NCBI RefSeq assembly: GCF_947495625.1
Contig: NZ_CANLZW010000037.1
Span: 1-48,995, forward strand
Length of the DNA stretch: 48,995 nt
Direction of reading: 5' to 3'
Source of the DNA: an uncultured Cocleimonas sp.
GTDB lineage: Bacteria; Pseudomonadota; Gammaproteobacteria; Thiotrichales; Thiotrichaceae
The stretch's first letter is position 1; each line of letters starts with the position of its first letter. This document shows, piece by piece, positions 46,257-48,995 of this stretch. The notes under the pieces were generated by a model. The model was not told the DNA's origin and ran no database searches. It saw only the letters and a list, made by a program, of their open reading frames with translations. The translations under genes were made by a program, and so were the position numbers.

Positions 46257-48995
46257 TTAAGACTTTAATCTTTTAAGGAGTCTTCCAAAGAAACCACGTT
46301 CTTTCTTTTGCTCGTTAGAAGAAGCATTCAATTTGAAAGCAAACTTAGATGTTTTAAGTTTGCTGCTATTAAATTCGATCATATCTAAAGCCATTGCAGC
46401 ATTGTAAAAAGCAAATACATAACATTCAGGTATATTCAACCACTTGGGTATATCGCTCAGGCTGCCCGGATGTTTGCTGAATACAGCAGCAATATTCATG
46501 ACATGTGGAAATGATTCATTTCGAGTGAGGTTAGGCCAGGTTTTCAAGCCTATTTTCTTTTTAAGATCTGTGTGAGCTAAAAGTCTACCGCGAGAGGTGA
46601 GCAAGCTAACAGTCCATATAAATGCTTCAAACGAATGCGCATTCTTTGGATTCTCTATCGATTTAGTTTGGTAAAGTTTGATTTCGCTGTAATCTAATTC
46701 ATGAATTTTAAAATTATCAGGATTTACAGTATTGAAGCAAAAGTTAACGAATGCTTCGTTATCGACTGGGTAATTGCAATAGATCGAATCATCTTTAGCA
46801 TTAATCACAATCATGATGTCATTATGTTTAAGTCTTATTATCTTTTCATTGTGTTCTTTGGCCACTTCAATTTGATCGAGTAAAATGGATAACATATGTT
46901 GATTAAGATTGTAATAATCATCTTTTGGATCTTTGTTCTTTAGGTTTTTTTCTTTATAGCCACACAACTGGGTCCAGCGTGTCTCTGCTTTTGTTTGGTC
47001 AGTTTCGATATTTGATGTTTGAGCTGTATTTGTTTTTGTATCAGCTTCTTGTCTGATTTCGTTTAATAAAGATTGAAGTTCGGTTTCTGCAGATTTAGTT
47101 TTATCTTCACTTGGTTTTGCTTTTTTACCGATTAATGCATCAGTCGCCAATCCAATGTCGGTTATCTCACCCATTTGAATATCTATAAGCGTCTTTTCTG
47201 CCTTGGCTGCTGATTTTTTAACGGTTTCATCAATATTGATATTCAAGTTATTAGGCAAATCTTCTTCATCTAATTCATCAACATGAACATCCATTAAATT
47301 GATCGCTGATCCATCATCTTCTATAGAAACTTTCTTTTTAGATTCATCTAGCTGTAAAGATTCCAGGTCAAAATTAAACAAATCCTGTTCCAGTTTTGCT
47401 TCCATCTCTTCTTCACTGGGAGGGAGAGTCTCTGTTTCAATGGTGTGGATGTCGGCAATGATATCTTTGGATTCTATTTCCAGTGTTTCTACGAACGTTA
47501 CTTCATCTGGATCGAGAACCGGAGCATCTTGCATCAACACATCTTCAATAATTAAAGATTTTTTATCAGGCGTTTCTGTTTTTTTGGTTTCACTTGTTGA
47601 ATCTATAGTCAGATTATCAATAGTTGTTAATGACTCGGGAGCCAGTAAAGTGTCTTCTATGATAAATGGCTCTTCAATATCCATCGAATCATCATGTGCA
47701 AGAAAATCCTTAACTTCGACAGTCTTCTTGTCCGTTTTAGTATCGTCTTTTGTTAATAATTCTTCTTTAATTGAAGGTTTTTTAGATGATAATTGCGCTT
47801 CCAAGGATAGAGAGTCATTAACTGGTAAAGAGTCATTAACTGGTAAAGAGTCATCAGCCAGAAAAGAGTCATCAGCCTTTTCATTCGTTATTTCAGCTTC
47901 TTCAGCAATAGAAAGAGACTCTTCAACGGTTAGCAAGCTGTCTTCAAAGCTCTCTTCTTTTTTGGCTTTTGGTTTTTCTGGACTAACTTCGTCCTTGGTT
48001 TCTAAATTGATGAGTTCTATCGAAGCATCTAAATCAGTAGATGTTTCTGTATTTGATTTATCTGCAGTAATTTCAAGATCTGTAGTGTCAACGAACCCAT
48101 CTGACAAGATCTCTTGATGCTCAGCGCTTTCATCTTGAATCAGTGAAGCTAATAAAGCGTCTATTTCATCACTATCAGAATTTTCTAAAATTTCTATAGT
48201 TTTGTTTATGGCCTCATTAACTTCAGGTTTCTTTTCATCGAAAGAGTTCTCCGCAATCGAGAGTTCTTCCTCAAAAGATGGCTCTTTAGTAGATAAAGAA
48301 TCTTCAGACGCAAAAGGCTTTTCCCCCGCTTTAATAACTTCGTTGAAAATATCGAAATCTATTTCGTCTTTTTCAATTGTTTTATTTTTCTCATCCGCTG
48401 CATCTTCAATACTGTCTTCAACAATGACACTTGCTTTATTATTAAAACTTTCATCAAGCTCCTGAAGTGCATCTTCGTCAGAATTTAAAAGTTCTGCATC
48501 ATTTAATATTTCATTATCTGATTCAGTCTCTGTGTCAGCATCTTTATCTAAAAGAGAGTTGAATTCAAAACCCGCGACAGAACCGGTCATAGCTAGTTCT
48601 TTAATGGAGATAGATTCTGATTTTCGACTTTTTAGTTGTTCGTTTGATACCGATAGTGTTTGCGGTTGAATTTGCGGACTAAATTCTGATTTACTTTCCT
48701 GATTTTCAAATTTTAATGACTCGATGAGTAAATTTTCTGCTGTCTCTTCTTCAGGTTCTTTAAAAACATCCAGAGCTAAATCTACAGCACTTTCATCTTG
48801 TTCAACCATATCCAGAAGAATTTCATCTTGAACAGACTCAACAGACTCAACAGACTCAACAGACTCAACAGACTCAACAGACTCAACAGACTCAACAGAC
48901 TCAACAGATTCAACAGACTCAACAGATTCAACAGATTCAACAGATTCAACAGATTCAACAGATTCAACAGATTCAACAGATTCAACAGATTCAAC
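46257..48995 (-). CDS. Large acidic protein with (Val-Glu-Ser)n repeats, N-terminus beyond window
   Basis: At least 912 aa, open to the right edge; an internal ATG at 48809 is not the start because the frame stays open upstream. The first 55 visible residues are Val-Glu-Ser repeats, then about 590 very acidic, Ser/Glu/Asp-rich, probably disordered residues with imperfect repeats (SLPVND twice, EESLSIAEE-like). The C-terminal 260 residues are folded: TRWTQLCGYKEK, an alpha/beta part (IIRLKHNDIMIVIN), then KTWPNLTRNESFPHVMNIAAVF and IPECYVFAFYNAAMALDMIEF, which looks like a winged-helix unit. It ends with a basic tail (FFGRLLKRLKS) that could bind membrane. It heads the GTPase operon and is likely its effector or scaffold. 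No known family name. Confidence 0.8.
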   Translation of the reverse strand, partial: VESVESVESVESVESVESVESVESVESVESVESVESVESVESVESVESVESVESVQDEILLDMVEQDESAVDLALDVFKEPEEETAENLLIESLKFENQESKSEFSPQIQPQTLSVSNEQLKSRKSESISIKELAMTGSVAGFEFNSLLDKDADTETESDNEILNDAELLNSDEDALQELDESFNNKASVIVEDSIEDAADEKNKTIEKDEIDFDIFNEVIKAGEKPFASEDSLSTKEPSFEEELSIAENSFDEKKPEVNEAINKTIEILENSDSDEIDALLASLIQDESAEHQEILSDGFVDTTDLEITADKSNTETSTDLDASIELINLETKDEVSPEKPKAKKEESFEDSLLTVEESLSIAEEAEITNEKADDSFLADDSLPVNDSLPVNDSLSLEAQLSSKKPSIKEELLTKDDTKTDKKTVEVKDFLAHDDSMDIEEPFIIEDTLLAPESLTTIDNLTIDSTSETKKTETPDKKSLIIEDVLMQDAPVLDPDEVTFVETLEIESKDIIADIHTIETETLPPSEEEMEAKLEQDLFNFDLESLQLDESKKKVSIEDDGSAINLMDVHVDELDEEDLPNNLNINIDETVKKSAAKAEKTLIDIQMGEITDIGLATDALIGKKAKPSEDKTKSAETELQSLLNEIRQEADTKTNTAQTSNIETDQTKAETRWTQLCGYKEKNLKNKDPKDDYYNLNQHMLSILLDQIEVAKEHNEKIIRLKHNDIMIVINAKDDSIYCNYPVDNEAFVNFCFNTVNPDNFKIHELDYSEIKLYQTKSIENPKNAHSFEAFIWTVSLLTSRGRLLAHTDLKKKIGLKTWPNLTRNESFPHVMNIAAVFSKHPGSLSDIPKWLNIPECYVFAFYNAAMALDMIEFNSSKLKTSKFAFKLNASSNEQKKERGFFGRLLKRLKS
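48831..48995 (-). repeat. 9-bp coding tandem repeat, about 18 copies, continuing off the edge
   Basis: Read on the minus strand, GTTGAATCT or GTTGAGTCT repeats every 9 bp without interruption and encodes Val-Glu-Ser. Copies near the unique sequence use GAG, those toward the window edge use GAA, with a short mixed zone. This pattern suggests recent expansion and copy-number change in frame. Confidence 0.95.

Noticed and set aside
47299-48117. Ser-rich 272-aa reading frame on the plus strand
   Set aside because: It is antisense to the acidic Ser/Glu/Asp-rich part of the large protein, whose frame is open over 2.7 kb and ends in folded sequence.
48782-48994. Asn-Leu-Leu / Ser-Leu-Leu repeat peptide on the minus strand
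   Set aside because: It is the 9-bp repeat read in the wrong frame. The Val-Glu-Ser frame continues into the large protein without a stop.

Overview
The window looks like a stretch of an AT-rich (roughly 40% G+C by eye) chromosome of a marine-type gammaproteobacterium. The evidence is a set of housekeeping genes with gammaproteobacterial architecture: hslV/hslU, DUF971, priA next to an ftsN-like SPOR gene, three-subunit pntAA/pntAB/pntB, hrpA, rsmE and a tRNA-Arg(CCG). I cannot assign a genus from the sequence alone. A Kangiella/Aliikangiella/Pleionea-like organism is a guess. I see no prophage, insertion sequence or CRISPR array.

Region 1 (about 0.2-16.8 kb) reads as a light / photo-oxidative stress region. 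A MerR-family LitR/CarH-like repressor that lacks the B12-ligating residues sits near a short LOV blue-light receptor with an intact adduct cysteine. Around them are an SDR, an NTF2-like protein, a glutathione peroxidase, a flavin oxidoreductase, DUF1365, a CFA-synthase-type methyltransferase, an MFS carrier, a DUF3833 lipoprotein, a secreted chalcone-isomerase-like protein and DUF4174. Further on come a TIGR02450 Trp-rich protein, a DCC-family thioredoxin-like protein, a CIA30 protein, a Blc lipocalin, an OmpR-type two-component pair and a DUF4397 lipoprotein. Four intergenic sites carry the same operator: hexamers TATACA/TGTACA repeated in tandem every 11 bp and overlapping the -35 element. 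They tie these genes into one regulon. The likely biology is blue-light-induced remodelling and protection of the membrane.

Region 2 (about 17.1-24.9 kb) is core metabolism and protein quality control: tRNA-Arg, a CoA-transferase, a membrane-anchored di-heme cytochrome c5 with a candidate FNR/Anr box, hslV, hslU, DUF971, hisI, yidD and a PIN-PhoH ATPase. The hslV-hslU gap holds a 127-bp imperfect palindrome (MITE-like) and a copy of a short G-rich hairpin repeat.

Region 3 (about 25.1-35.3 kb) has a bifunctional OlsF-like acyltransferase, exopolyphosphatase, a GT4 glycosyltransferase, an exported alpha/beta hydrolase, a DsrE-like protein, rsmE and the pnt operon. Region 4 (about 35.3-44.4 kb) has an intergenic region with three DnaA boxes and AT-rich tandem repeats (origin-like), then priA, the ftsN-like gene, a membrane diguanylate cyclase and hrpA.

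Region 5 (about 44.5-49.0 kb, minus strand) is a four-gene small-GTPase module: a very acidic protein of more than 900 aa with an in-frame 9-bp tandem repeat (Val-Glu-Ser)n running off the right edge, an MglA/COG2229-type GTPase, an uncharacterised protein with a possible winged-helix N-terminus, and a roadblock/LC7 (MglB-like) protein. It resembles the logic of actinobacterial conservons but does not match a characterised system I can name.

Scattered through the window are ten copies of a hairpin repeat with core AAAGTRGGGGGGTGACTTT. One copy forms part of a signal peptide and another supplies the C-terminus and stop codon of yidD.
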